DNA of 64,000 bases, from positions 6,098,906 through 6,162,905 of the forward strand of contig NZ_HG322950.1 of assembly GCF_000689415.1 (NCBI RefSeq). Reading direction: 5' to 3'. Positions 44,898 to 55,186 of the stretch are shown here, piece after piece. The first letter of the stretch is position 1, and every line of letters begins with the position of its first letter. A program made the position numbers and the translations under genes. The DNA is from Pseudomonas knackmussii B13. Lineage in GTDB: Bacteria > Pseudomonadota > Gammaproteobacteria > Pseudomonadales > Pseudomonadaceae. The notes beneath the pieces are model-generated. The model did not search any database and was not told the origin of the DNA. It saw only the letters and a list, made by a program, of their open reading frames with translations.

Positions 44898-45691
44898 ACG
44901 GCTGGCGCCGGCAGCGAGGTGGGCACCGCGAGCAGTAGTGCAGCGGTTTCCAGATCAGGCTCGCCATCAAAACGCTGCGGGCGGTAGCGCATCTGGAAGG
45001 CCGCGATGACGTTGCGCGTGGCCTGGTTCAGCACGCCATCGAGCGGCACTGCATAACCCTGGCGCGCCAGTTGTTGCTGGAACCAGCCCGGCGCGGGCAG
45101 CTGACCGTTCAAATCGGCCAGGTGGCGCTGCACGTCAGCCTGTTGCGGCCAGGGGATCAAGCCGGCATCGGCCAGGCGCTTCCAGGGGAACGCAGGGCCC
45201 GGATCGACCTTGCGCTGGGGCGCGATGTCGCTGTGCCCGAGGATGTGTTCGGGAGCGATGCCCTGGCGCTTGACGATGTCCTTGAGCAGCAGGATCAGCG
45301 CATCGATCTGGCCCTGTGGATAAGCTCCCCAGGTGCGCCCATTGGGCCCGTCGATGTAGCCCGGGTTGACCAGCTCGATACCGATGGACGTGGAGTTCAG
45401 CCAGGTCCGCCCCTGCCATTCGCTCTGCCCGGCATGCCAGGCGCGGCGGTTCTCGTCGACCAGCTGGTAGATGGTCGGCGGGTTGGCGCCGATCAGGTAA
45501 TGCGCGCTCACATCGCCCTGAGTCAGGATCTTCATCGAGCGTTCGAGGTCGGTCGAGGTGTAGTGGATGATCACGTACTGGACGCGGCTGTCCTGGTTGC
45601 GCGAGGGATGCTCGCGGTCGATCTGCAGGCCGCCCTTGCCGGCGCAGGCAGCCAGCAGCAGGCTGGCGAGGATCAGGCACAGGTGGCGCAT
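44876..45691 (-). CDS. ampDh2: N-acetylmuramoyl-L-alanine amidase, outer-membrane lipoprotein AmpDh2
   Basis: Peptidoglycan amidase of 271 residues: lipobox LLAAC (Cys16), Amidase_2 domain (about 30-185) with zinc residues in VIIHYTS, ILGHSDIAP and KVDPGP and the catalytic Glu in IGIELVN, then a C-terminal peptidoglycan-binding domain (about 200-265). In P. aeruginosa AmpDh2 lies directly after kinB and acts in the periplasm on muropeptides. It converges on kinB with a 22-base overlap and starts 11 bases after the MarC gene. Confidence 0.93.
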   Translation of the reverse strand: MRHLCLILASLLLAACAGKGGLQIDREHPSRNQDSRVQYVIIHYTSTDLERSMKILTQGDVSAHYLIGANPPTIYQLVDENRRAWHAGQSEWQGRTWLNSTSIGIELVNPGYIDGPNGRTWGAYPQGQIDALILLLKDIVKRQGIAPEHILGHSDIAPQRKVDPGPAFPWKRLADAGLIPWPQQADVQRHLADLNGQLPAPGWFQQQLARQGYAVPLDGVLNQATRNVIAAFQMRYRPQRFDGEPDLETAALLLAVPTSLPAPAVQTGSSM

Positions 45692-45702
45692 GGCGACTCC
45701 GC

Positions 45703-46290
45703 TTAGCCGGTGATGTGCAGCACGCTGCGCAGGTTCTGCAGCAGCATGTTGACGCTCAGCATGATCAGCAGCATGCCCGCCAAGCGTTCCACCGCGGTCA
45801 GCCCGCGCGGACCGAGGAAGCGCTGCAGGAAGGACGCCTGCAGGAGTATGGCCGCAGTCGCCGCCCAGGCCAGGACCACGGCCAGGTACAGCTCCCACAG
45901 CGGTCCGTTGTAGGTGGTCCGCAGGGTGATCAGCATTGCCAGCGCAGAAGGGCCTGCCACCGCCGGGGTGGCGAGCGGAACCAGCAGCGGCTCGCTGTCC
46001 GGCATGTCGCCGAGCACGCCCTGCGGCGTCGGGAAGATCAGGCGCATGGCGACCACGAAGAGGATGATGCCGCCGGCGATGCCGGTCGCCTCGCGGGTCA
46101 GGCCCAGCCCGGTGAGGATGTGTTCGCCGAGGGTCAGGAACAGCAGCAGCAGGCCGAGGGCGAGCAGCAGCTCGCGCAGCGCGACCTTGAGCCGACGCTC
46201 CGCCGGTACCGACTTGAGGGCGGCGAGAAAGACCGCGATGTTGCCGAAGGGGTCGGTGATCAGAAAGATCAGGACGGCTACGCCGAGCAT
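45703..46290 (-). CDS. MarC family (NAAT) integral membrane protein
   Basis: Membrane protein of 195 residues with six segments and the family elements FLITDPFGNIAVFLA (residues 9-23) and PLATPAVAGPSA. MarC-family proteins have no firmly established transport substrate; the link to multiple antibiotic resistance was withdrawn for E. coli MarC. CTGGAG lies 9 bases upstream of the ATG; that spacer is itself a DnaA-box sequence. Followed by ampDh2 after 11 bases. Confidence 0.88.
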   Translation of the reverse strand: MLGVAVLIFLITDPFGNIAVFLAALKSVPAERRLKVALRELLLALGLLLLFLTLGEHILTGLGLTREATGIAGGIILFVVAMRLIFPTPQGVLGDMPDSEPLLVPLATPAVAGPSALAMLITLRTTYNGPLWELYLAVVLAWAATAAILLQASFLQRFLGPRGLTAVERLAGMLLIMLSVNMLLQNLRSVLHITG

Positions 46291-46443
46291 TGTGGATAAC
46301 TCCAGGAGTTGGATAGATGGCGCCTGGGCGCCTCGGTCGGATTCGTCCCTGTGGATAGATCAGCTGCGGACGAGAAGGCGCGGATGCCTGTGGATGATTT
46401 CCTCCGCAGGCACCCGTTGAGTGTGGACGTTGGTTTATCCACA
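46291..46443. promoter_or_regulatory. cluster of DnaA boxes between glmU and the MarC gene
   Basis: Within 153 bases: two perfect TTATCCACA boxes (46291-46299 on the minus strand, 46435-46443 on the plus strand) and two one-mismatch boxes TGTGGATAG (46350-46358) and TGTGGATGA (46389-46397). The first abuts the MarC start codon, so bound DnaA could repress it; titration of DnaA is another option. Confidence 0.5.
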
Positions 46444-46448
46444 AGCCA

Positions 46449-47816
46449 TCAGGATTTCTTGATCTTCTCCGGGCGTTTCCAGCCCTCGATCACCCGCTGC
46501 TTGGCTCGGCCGACCGCGAGGGCCTTCTCCGGGACTTCGGCGGTGATGGTGGAACCAGCGCCAGTCGTGGCGCCGGCACGAATATCCACAGGCGCCACCA
46601 GCGAGTTGTTGGAGCCGATGAAGACGTCTTCGCCGATCACGGTGCGCCACTTGTTGGCGCCGTCGTAGTTGCAGGTGATGGTGCCGGCGCCGATGTTGGT
46701 GCGCGCACCGACGTCGCTGTCGCCGAGATAGGTCAGGTGGCCGACCTTCACCCCGTCGTGGAGCAGGGCGTTCTTCAGCTCGACGAAGTTACCCACATGC
46801 ACCTGGTCGCGCAGGACGCTACCCGGACGCAGACGGGCGAACGGACCTACATCGCTGCCGGCGCCGACATCCGCACCTTCCAGGTGGCTGTTGGCCTTGA
46901 TGATCGCGCCACGGCGCAGGGTGCTGTTCTTGATCACACAGTTCGGGCCGATCTGCACGTTGTCCTCGATATCCACACGGCCTTCGAGAATCACGTTCAC
47001 ATCGATCAGCACGTCACGGCCGACGTTCACCTCCCCACGCACGTCGAAGCGTGCCGGGTCCAGCAGGGTCACACCCTGGGCCATCAGGCGGCGAGCGATG
47101 CGCTGCTGGTAGAAGCGCTCGAGCTCGGCGAGCTGGATGCGATCGTTGGCACCCTGGACTTCCATGGCTGCCGCCGGTTGTGCAGTAGCCACGCGCAGAC
47201 CATCGCCGACGGCCATGGCGATGACATCGGTGAGGTAGTACTCACCCTGGGCGTTGCTGTTCGACAGCCGGCCCAGCCAGCCTTCCAGACGCGCACGCGG
47301 CACGCAGAGGATGCCGGTATTGCCTTCGCGGATGGCGCGCTGCTCGGGGCTGGCGTCCTTCTGCTCGACGATGGCGGCGACCTCGCCGTCGGCGCCGCGG
47401 ATGATGCGTCCGTAGCCGGTCGGATCGTCCAGCGTCACGGTCAGCAGCGCGAGCTGCTCGGCGCTGGCCTGTTCAAGAAGACGCGCCAGGGTCGGATGCT
47501 CGATCAGCGGCACGTCGCCGTAGAGGATCAGCACGCGGTCGGCGCTGAGGAAGGGTGCAGCCTGGGCCACCGCGTGGCCGGTGCCGAGCTGCTGCTCCTG
47601 GACCACGAAATTCAGGTCATCGGCCTGCAGTTGCTCGCGCACTTTCTCGGCGCCATGGCCGATCACCACGTGGATGCGCTGAGGCGCCAGGGTCCGCGCG
47701 GTATCGATCACGTGGGCCAGCATGGGCTTGCCGGCGACCGGGTGGAGGACTTTCGGCAGGGCGGAACGCATGCGCGTGCCCTGGCCAGCGGCGAGGATGA
47801 CGATCTCGAGGGACAT
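46449..47816 (-). CDS. glmU: bifunctional UDP-N-acetylglucosamine pyrophosphorylase / glucosamine-1-phosphate acetyltransferase
   Basis: Makes UDP-GlcNAc for peptidoglycan and LPS. It is 455 residues. The N-terminal uridyltransferase domain (1-230) has LAAGQGTRM and later DVPLI (Mg binding); the C-terminal half is a left-handed beta helix of hexapeptide repeats with the acetyl-CoA region GAGTITCNYDGANKW and SNNSLVAP. The ATG at 47816 is set by the SLEIVILAAG strand; a 9-residue in-frame extension has no support. It follows the atp operon after a terminator. Confidence 0.96.
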   Translation of the reverse strand: MSLEIVILAAGQGTRMRSALPKVLHPVAGKPMLAHVIDTARTLAPQRIHVVIGHGAEKVREQLQADDLNFVVQEQQLGTGHAVAQAAPFLSADRVLILYGDVPLIEHPTLARLLEQASAEQLALLTVTLDDPTGYGRIIRGADGEVAAIVEQKDASPEQRAIREGNTGILCVPRARLEGWLGRLSNSNAQGEYYLTDVIAMAVGDGLRVATAQPAAAMEVQGANDRIQLAELERFYQQRIARRLMAQGVTLLDPARFDVRGEVNVGRDVLIDVNVILEGRVDIEDNVQIGPNCVIKNSTLRRGAIIKANSHLEGADVGAGSDVGPFARLRPGSVLRDQVHVGNFVELKNALLHDGVKVGHLTYLGDSDVGARTNIGAGTITCNYDGANKWRTVIGEDVFIGSNNSLVAPVDIRAGATTGAGSTITAEVPEKALAVGRAKQRVIEGWKRPEKIKKS

Positions 47817-47849
47817 GGGAGTTGAACCGTCCTGGAAAACCATGGAGTG

Positions 47850-47884
47850 GAAAAAGAAAAAGGGTAGCCAAGGCTACCCTTTTC
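47850..47884 (-). terminator. rho-independent terminator of the atp operon
   Basis: Perfect 12-bp stem AAAAGGGTAGCC / GGCTACCCTTTT with a 2-base loop; on the minus strand it is followed by a T-rich tail (TTTTTCTTTTT). It lies between atpC and glmU. Confidence 0.93.
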
Positions 47885-47951
47885 CCCTAGGTCGCTGAAC
47901 CCTCGGCAACCGCTTCGTTGCCAAAGCGGTGGGAGGGATTCGCGATCCGGC

Positions 47952-48377
47952 TTAGCCGCCGAACTTCTTGCGAACCTGCTGGACCGTGCGCAGCTGGGCT
48001 GCGGCTTCGGACAGGCGGGCTGCAGCGGCGCTGTAGTCGAACTCTGCGCCCTTGGCGTTCAGAGCCTTCTCAGCTTCCTTCAGTGCGGTCTGAGCAGCTG
48101 CTTCGTCGAGGTCGCCAGCGCGGATCACAGTGTCGGCCAGGACCTTCACCATGCTCGGCTGTACTTCGAGGAAGCCGCCGGAGATGTAGTACACCTCCTG
48201 CTCGCCGCCCTGCTTGACGATGCGGATCGGACCCGGCTTGAGCTCGGTGATCAGCGGCGCGTGGCCCGGAGCGATACCCAGATCACCCAGCGAACCGTGC
48301 GCGACGACCAGCTCGACCAGACCGGAGTAGATCTCCGCTTCGGCGCTGACGATGTCGCAATGGACAGTAATAGCCAT
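47952..48377 (-). CDS. atpC: ATP synthase F1 subunit epsilon
   Basis: Central-stalk subunit of 141 residues that couples rotation and inhibits ATPase activity. The N-terminal beta sandwich carries AHGSLGDLGIAPGHAPLIT and the C-terminal part forms the two-helix region. Last gene of the operon, followed by the terminator; 41 bases after atpD. Confidence 0.97.
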   Translation of the reverse strand: MAITVHCDIVSAEAEIYSGLVELVVAHGSLGDLGIAPGHAPLITELKPGPIRIVKQGGEQEVYYISGGFLEVQPSMVKVLADTVIRAGDLDEAAAQTALKEAEKALNAKGAEFDYSAAAARLSEAAAQLRTVQQVRKKFGG

Positions 48378-48418
48378 ACCCTTGCCTCACGTAAGCGCCC
48401 GTTTCCGGGCGCACGGGA

Positions 48419-49795
48419 TTACAGCTTCTTCGCTTTCTCGATGGCTTCTTCGATGCCGCCGACCATGTAGAACGCCTGCTCGGGCAGGTGGTCGTAGTCG
48501 CCGTTGAGGATGCCTTTGAAGCCAGCGATGGTGTCCTTCAGGGAGACGTATTTGCCCGGCGAGCCGGTGAATACTTCAGCCACGAAGAACGGCTGGGACA
48601 GGAAGCGCTGGATCTTACGAGCACGGGCCACCAGCAGCTTGTCGGACTCGGACAGTTCGTCCATGCCGAGGATCGCGATGATGTCCTTCAGCTCTTTGTA
48701 GCGCTGCAGAACGTACTGCACGCCACGAGCGGTGTCGTAGTGATCCTGGCCGATGACCAGCGGGTCCAGCTGACGCGAAGTCGAGTCCAGCGGATCGACG
48801 GCCGGGTAGATACCCAGCGAGGCGATGTCACGGGACAGTACGACGGTGGCGTCCAAGTGGGCGAAGGTGGTCGCCGGGCTCGGGTCGGTCAGGTCGTCCG
48901 CGGGAACGTAGACGGCCTGGATCGAGGTGATCGAGCCTTTCTTGGTGGAGGTGATGCGCTCCTGCAGAACGCCCATCTCTTCGGCCAGGGTCGGCTGGTA
49001 ACCTACTGCGGAAGGCATACGGCCCAGCAGTGCGGATACTTCGGTACCGGCGAGGGTGTAACGGTAGATGTTGTCGATGAACAGCAGTACGTCACGGCCT
49101 TCGTCGCGGAACTTCTCGGCCATGGTCAGGCCGGTCAGTGCAACGCGCAGACGGTTGCCCGGCGGCTCGTTCATCTGGCCGTAAACCAGGGCTACCTTGT
49201 CCAGTACGCCGGAATCCTTCATCTCGTGGTAGAAGTCGTTGCCCTCACGGGTACGCTCGCCCACACCAGCGAACACAGAGTAACCGCTGTGCTCCATGGC
49301 GATGTTACGGATCAGCTCCATCATGTTTACGGTCTTGCCTACACCGGCACCACCGAACAGACCGACTTTACCGCCCTTGGCGAACGGGCAGACCAGGTCG
49401 ATTACCTTGATGCCGGTTTCCAGCAGGTCGTTGCCGCCAGCTTGGTCAGCGTAGGACGGAGCGTCGCGGTGAATACCCCAGCGCTCTTCTTCGCCAATCG
49501 GACCAGCTTCGTCGATCGGGTTGCCCAGTACGTCCATGATACGGCCCAGGGTCTTGGTACCGACCGGGACGGAGATGGCTGCGCCGGTGCTGTCCACGTT
49601 CAGGCCACGCTTGAGGCCTTCGGTGGAACCCATTGCAATGGAACGAACCACGCCGTCGCCCAGCTGCTGCTGAACTTCGAGGGTGGTTTCGACGCCCTGA
49701 ACCTTCAGGGCCTCGTAGATGCTCGGCACGGCATCGCGCGGGAATTCCACGTCGATCACGGCGCCGATGATTTGAACGATACGTCCGCTACTCAT
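48419..49795 (-). CDS. atpD: ATP synthase F1 subunit beta
   Basis: Catalytic subunit of 458 residues. P-loop GGAGVGKTV, catalytic Glu and DELSEEDK-like C-terminal DELSESDK loop, and the ATP synthase alpha/beta signature PAVDPLDSTS are all present. Codon use is markedly optimised compared with flanking accessory genes, as expected for high expression. It lies between atpG and atpC. Confidence 0.98.
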   Translation of the reverse strand: MSSGRIVQIIGAVIDVEFPRDAVPSIYEALKVQGVETTLEVQQQLGDGVVRSIAMGSTEGLKRGLNVDSTGAAISVPVGTKTLGRIMDVLGNPIDEAGPIGEEERWGIHRDAPSYADQAGGNDLLETGIKVIDLVCPFAKGGKVGLFGGAGVGKTVNMMELIRNIAMEHSGYSVFAGVGERTREGNDFYHEMKDSGVLDKVALVYGQMNEPPGNRLRVALTGLTMAEKFRDEGRDVLLFIDNIYRYTLAGTEVSALLGRMPSAVGYQPTLAEEMGVLQERITSTKKGSITSIQAVYVPADDLTDPSPATTFAHLDATVVLSRDIASLGIYPAVDPLDSTSRQLDPLVIGQDHYDTARGVQYVLQRYKELKDIIAILGMDELSESDKLLVARARKIQRFLSQPFFVAEVFTGSPGKYVSLKDTIAGFKGILNGDYDHLPEQAFYMVGGIEEAIEKAKKL

Positions 49796-49825
49796 GTCTG
49801 GTTCCTCTGAATTTTGAACCTGTTC

Positions 49826-50686
49826 TTACACCGCGGCAGCGCCGCCGACGATTTCCGAGATTTCCTGGGTGATCGCCGCCTGACGTGCCTTGTTGTAGAT
49901 CAGCTGCAGTCCGCTGATCAGATCGCCGGCGTTGTCGGTAGCGTTCTTCATTGCAATCATCCGGGCCGCCTGCTCGCAGGCGTTGTTCTCAACCACCGCC
50001 TGATACACCTGGGATTCCACGTAGCGCACCAGCAGGCCGTCGAGCAGCGCCTTGGCGTCGGGTTCGTAGAGGTAGTCCCAGTGGTGCTTCAGGTTCGCGT
50101 CGTCCTCGGCCACCAGCGGAATCAGCTGTTCCACGGTCGGCTTCTGGGTCATGGTGTTGACGAACTTGTTGGAAACCACGTACAGGCGATCAATACGCCC
50201 ATCCAGGTAGGCATCCAGCATGACCTTGACGCTGCCGATCAGATCATTGATCGACGGCTCTTCGCCCAGGTGACTGATGGCTGCAACCACGTTGCCGCCA
50301 AAGTTCTTGAAGAAGGATGCACCCTTGGCACCAATCACGCACAGGTCGACTTCCGCGCCCTGTTCGCGCTTGGCGGACATGTCCTTGACGAGCGCCTTGA
50401 ACAGGTTGATGTTCAGGCCGCCGGCCAGGCCACGGTCGGAGCTCACGACGATATAGCCGACGCGCTTGATTTCGCGCTCGACCATGAACGGGTGACGGTA
50501 CTCCGGGTTGGCGTTGGCCAGATGGCCGATCACCTGGCGAATGCGCTCCGCGTAGGGACGGCCGGCCGCCATGCGCATTTGTGCCTTGCGCATCTTGCTC
50601 ACCGCCACCTTTTCCATGGCATTGGTGATTTTCTGCGTGCTTTTGATGCTCGCAATCTTGCTGCGAATCTCTTTTGCGCCTGCCAT
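49826..50686 (-). CDS. atpG: ATP synthase F1 subunit gamma
   Basis: Rotor shaft subunit of 286 residues: N-terminal helix EIRSKIASIKSTQKITNAME, Rossmann-like middle SSDRGLAGGLN, and the C-terminal signature ITQEISEIVGGAAAV. Start ATG at 50686; 53 bases after atpA and 30 before atpD. Confidence 0.97.
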   Translation of the reverse strand: MAGAKEIRSKIASIKSTQKITNAMEKVAVSKMRKAQMRMAAGRPYAERIRQVIGHLANANPEYRHPFMVEREIKRVGYIVVSSDRGLAGGLNINLFKALVKDMSAKREQGAEVDLCVIGAKGASFFKNFGGNVVAAISHLGEEPSINDLIGSVKVMLDAYLDGRIDRLYVVSNKFVNTMTQKPTVEQLIPLVAEDDANLKHHWDYLYEPDAKALLDGLLVRYVESQVYQAVVENNACEQAARMIAMKNATDNAGDLISGLQLIYNKARQAAITQEISEIVGGAAAV

Positions 50687-50739
50687 TTGACACCTATCGG
50701 GTTAGCAGGCGGGGGCCCTTACCGGACCCCCGCTGCGGC

Positions 50740-52284
<1,545 letters not shown>

Positions 52285-52302
52285 GCCGCTGCCCCTTCAA
52301 AC

Positions 52303-52839
52303 TCAAGATTTCAACGCTTCGGCCAGTTTCGCGAGCTTGCCGCGCACCGAGCCATCGATTACCAAGTCGCCGGCGCGGATCACCACGCCGCCGATCAGGC
52401 TCGCGTCTTCCGACGCATGAAGTCGCACTTCGCGACTGAGCCGGGCGCTGAGAGCCTTGGCGAGTTTGTCCTGCTGTTCCTGGTCCAGGGCGAAGGCACT
52501 GGTGACCTCGACCTCGACCAGCTTTTCCTGCTCGGCCTTGAGCTGCTCGAACATCTCGAAGATGGTCGGCAGCAGGTCGAGCCGCTTGTTTTCAGCCACA
52601 GTCCGGACGAAGTTCTGGGCTGGAGCATTGAGCTTGTCGCCACATACGTCGATCAGCGCATCGGCCTTGGACGCAGCAGTCAGCTGAGGCTCTTTGAGCA
52701 GCTGGCGCACGGTGTCGTCCTGCGACACTGCAGCCAGCACACCCAGAGCAGCGGACCAAGCGGCCAATTGCTGATGAGCCTGGGCGTACTCGAAAGCCGC
52801 CTTCGCGTAGGGACGAGCCAACGTGGTCAGTTCTGCCAT
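52303..52839 (-). CDS. atpH: ATP synthase F1 subunit delta
   Basis: Peripheral stalk subunit of 178 residues, beginning with the conserved LARPYAKAAFEYA helix and ending with the GGVVIRAGDLVIDGSVRGKL beta hairpin that caps F1. 11 bases separate it from atpF. Confidence 0.97.
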   Translation of the reverse strand: MAELTTLARPYAKAAFEYAQAHQQLAAWSAALGVLAAVSQDDTVRQLLKEPQLTAASKADALIDVCGDKLNAPAQNFVRTVAENKRLDLLPTIFEMFEQLKAEQEKLVEVEVTSAFALDQEQQDKLAKALSARLSREVRLHASEDASLIGGVVIRAGDLVIDGSVRGKLAKLAEALKS

Positions 52840-52850
52840 ATCGCCCTCGC

Positions 52851-53321
52851 TTAGATCTCAGCGGCCAGTTGATCAACCAGCTGCTTTTGCGCGTTGGCGT
52901 CGATCGAAGCACCCAGGATCTTCTCGGCGCCGGATACGGCCAGTGCACCCACTTGGGCACGCAGAGCATCCTTGACGCTGTTCAGCTCCTGTTCGATCTG
53001 GGCTTTGGCCTGGGCGATCATGCGATCACCTTCGACACGGGCCTGATCACGGGCTTCATCAACGATCTGGTTAGCGCTCTTCTTCGCCTGCTCGATGATT
53101 TCGGCTGCCTGAGCCTTGGCCTCGCGCAGTTGCTGGCCCGCTTTCTCGTGAGCCAGTTCCAGATCACGAGCCGCACGGTTGGCAGCATCCAGGCCGTCGG
53201 CAATCTTCTTCTGACGCTCGTGCAGAGCCGCGATGACCGGAGGCCATACGAACTTCATGCAGAAGATGACGAAGATGGCGAACGCAATGGCCTGGCCGAT
53301 CAGAGTTGCATTAATGTTCAC
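52851..53321 (-). CDS. atpF: ATP synthase F0 subunit b
   Basis: Peripheral stalk of 156 residues: one N-terminal membrane helix (about 5-26) followed by a long charged coiled coil rich in Ala, Glu and Lys. Homodimer holding F1 to F0. 51 bases after atpE. Confidence 0.97.
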   Translation of the reverse strand: MNINATLIGQAIAFAIFVIFCMKFVWPPVIAALHERQKKIADGLDAANRAARDLELAHEKAGQQLREAKAQAAEIIEQAKKSANQIVDEARDQARVEGDRMIAQAKAQIEQELNSVKDALRAQVGALAVSGAEKILGASIDANAQKQLVDQLAAEI

Positions 53322-53372
53322 GCCAACACCTCGCTCGTTCGTTGTCAGTCACGTCTTTCCGGAAGCCGGAAA

Positions 53373-53630
53373 TTAGTGGGCTACCTGAGCGATGAACGGG
53401 TTAGCGAAGGTGAAGAACAGCGCGATACCAACACCGATCATGGTCACGGCGTCGAGCAGACCGGCGACGATGAACATTTTCACCTGCAGCATCGGAACCA
53501 TTTCCGGCTGACGAGCAGCGCCTTCCAGGAATTTGCCGCCCAGCAGGCCGAAACCAATGGCGGTACCCAGGGCGCCCAGACCGATCAGCAGAGCAACGGC
53601 GATAGCAGTGAGGCCAACTACAGTTTCCAT
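53373..53630 (-). CDS. atpE: ATP synthase F0 subunit c
   Basis: Rotor-ring proteolipid of 85 residues with two membrane helices, the polar loop ARQP (residues 39-42) and the proton-binding D60 in GLLDAVTMIG. The ATG at 53630 is set by GGGAGGAA directly upstream; an in-frame upstream ATG at 53675 would add 15 residues not found in the family. Confidence 0.97.
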   Translation of the reverse strand: METVVGLTAIAVALLIGLGALGTAIGFGLLGGKFLEGAARQPEMVPMLQVKMFIVAGLLDAVTMIGVGIALFFTFANPFIAQVAH

Positions 53631-53743
53631 TTTTCCTCCCGACTTTTTTGTCGTGTTGGTTAAAGGTTGAAGCAAGTTAAGGTGGTGAAACTTCTTTTCC
53701 GCGGCCCCTTCCGGGAAGGAAGGAGCCGGTCAGAACTGGTGGA

Positions 53744-54613
53744 TCAGTGGCTGTCTTCGTGCGCCATCGACAGGTAGACGATGGTCAGCATCATGAAGAT
53801 GAAGGCCTGCAGGGTGATGATCAGGATGTGGAACACAGCCCACGCCCAGTTCAGCACCACGCCCATGCCGCCCAGCCACAGAATGCCGGTGCCGAACATG
53901 ACCGCGATCAGGATGAAGATCAGCTCGCCGGCATACATGTTGCCGAAGAGACGCAGAGCCAGCGAAACCGGCTTGGCGATCAGGGTCACGAACTCGAGCA
54001 GGAAGTTGACCGGGATCAGGATGATCTGAACCAGCATGTTGCTGCTGTGGAACGGGTGCAGGGTCAGTTCGCCGAGGAAGCCGCCGAGACCCTTGACCTT
54101 GATGCTGTAGAAGATGATCAGCGCGAACACCGCGATCGACATGCCGAAGGTGGCGTTCGGATCGGTGGTGGCTACGGCGCGGAAGAACAGGTGCTCGTTG
54201 CCGGTGACCTTGGCTGCGGCCAGCGGCAGGAAGTCCACCGGCACCAGGTCGATCAGGTTCATCAGGAAGATCCAGACGAACACGGTCAGCGCCAGCGGGG
54301 CGATCAGCGGGTTACGGCCGTGGAAGGTGTCCTTCACACTGCCGTCGACGAACTCGACCAGAACTTCGACGAAGTTCTGCAGGCCGCCGGGTTGACCGCT
54401 GGTGGCCTTCTTGGCCGCTGCACGGAAGATCAGGATGAACACCAGGCCGAGGAATACCGACCAGCCCAGGGTGTCAACGTGGAATGCCCAAAAGCCCATT
54501 TCCTTGGCTTGTTCGGCTGTGTGGGCGAACCCCCAACCACCTTCCGGCAGACGACCAAAGGTCAGGTTCTGCAAGTGGTGCTGGATGTAACCCGAAGCGC
54601 TTTCTGCTGCCAT
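53744..54613 (-). CDS. atpB: ATP synthase F0 subunit a
   Basis: Proton-channel subunit of 289 residues with five to six membrane helices, including the essential Arg in SLALRLFGNMYAGE, which faces the c ring. Start ATG at 54613; atpI lies 16 bases upstream. Confidence 0.97.
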   Translation of the reverse strand: MAAESASGYIQHHLQNLTFGRLPEGGWGFAHTAEQAKEMGFWAFHVDTLGWSVFLGLVFILIFRAAAKKATSGQPGGLQNFVEVLVEFVDGSVKDTFHGRNPLIAPLALTVFVWIFLMNLIDLVPVDFLPLAAAKVTGNEHLFFRAVATTDPNATFGMSIAVFALIIFYSIKVKGLGGFLGELTLHPFHSSNMLVQIILIPVNFLLEFVTLIAKPVSLALRLFGNMYAGELIFILIAVMFGTGILWLGGMGVVLNWAWAVFHILIITLQAFIFMMLTIVYLSMAHEDSH

Positions 54614-54629
54614 GTTTGCCTCAATCGCT

Positions 54630-55037
54630 CTAAGGTCTTGTAAATGTGTGTCCCATCAGCAGGGGTGCGCACCAGCTGACCAGCAAGGTCAGCAGGTAGA
54701 TGCCGAACAGAGCCAGAGGCTCCAGCGGCTTCACTCCTGCAAACGCCAGTGCGAAGAGCACTGCCGTCAAAATCAGCTTCCCGGCCTCGCCCGCGTAGAA
54801 AGAACGGACGATCAGTTGAGCCGAGCGCGCTCCGCTGTAACGAAACGCCTTGAACGCGAAATAAACATTCGGCAGCCATGCGATGAAGCCTCCGAGCAAA
54901 CCGGAGTACCCCGCGACCGGCCCCTTGATGAACCAAAGGGTTGCTGCACCAAAAAGCAGCACCACCAGCTGGACGAGCAACAGGCCTAGAGCCGGTTGGC
55001 GATGGAAGGGCAAACGAGTGGGCTTGCAGGGTTCCAT
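54630..55037 (-). CDS. atpI: ATP synthase accessory protein AtpI
   Basis: Small membrane protein of 135 residues with four hydrophobic segments, which assists c-ring assembly. The stretch GYSGLLGGFIAWLPNVYFAFKAFRYSGARSA (about 48-78) is the family core. The ATG at 55037 begins the MEPCKPTRLPFHRQ lead found in pseudomonad AtpI; the frame stays open to 55142 but that would include the promoter. First gene of the atp operon. Confidence 0.93.
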   Translation of the reverse strand: MEPCKPTRLPFHRQPALGLLLVQLVVLLFGAATLWFIKGPVAGYSGLLGGFIAWLPNVYFAFKAFRYSGARSAQLIVRSFYAGEAGKLILTAVLFALAFAGVKPLEPLALFGIYLLTLLVSWCAPLLMGHTFTRP

Positions 55038-55113
55038 CTGTCTCACAGTCCTCTGGTGTCGGCTTCGCAAATCAACAACTTGGCATACTTTGTGCCGACA
55101 AAATTGCGCGCAG

Positions 55114-55142
55114 AGTATAGGGGCCCCGGGATACCCGGGCAA
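55114..55142 (-). promoter_or_regulatory. sigma70 promoter of the atp operon
   Basis: On the minus strand TTGCCC (-35, 55142-55137), a 17-base spacer and TATACT (-10, 55119-55114), 77 bases upstream of the atpI start. The spacer is a GC-only palindrome around TAT (CCCGGG-TAT-CCCGGG) and the discriminator is GC-rich (CTGCGCGC), as in promoters under growth-rate/ppGpp control. Confidence 0.65.
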
Positions 55143-55148
55143 CAGCCC

Positions 55149-55171
55149 GGTAGTGATTTCCGACTACCGCT
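55149..55171 (-). terminator. hairpin after parB
   Basis: CGGTAGT (minus strand) pairs with ACTACCG over 7 bp, about 20 bases after the parB stop. No T run, so weak termination or 3' end protection between parB and the atp promoter. Confidence 0.4.
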
Positions 55172-55186
55172 ACACATCCGAAGGTT

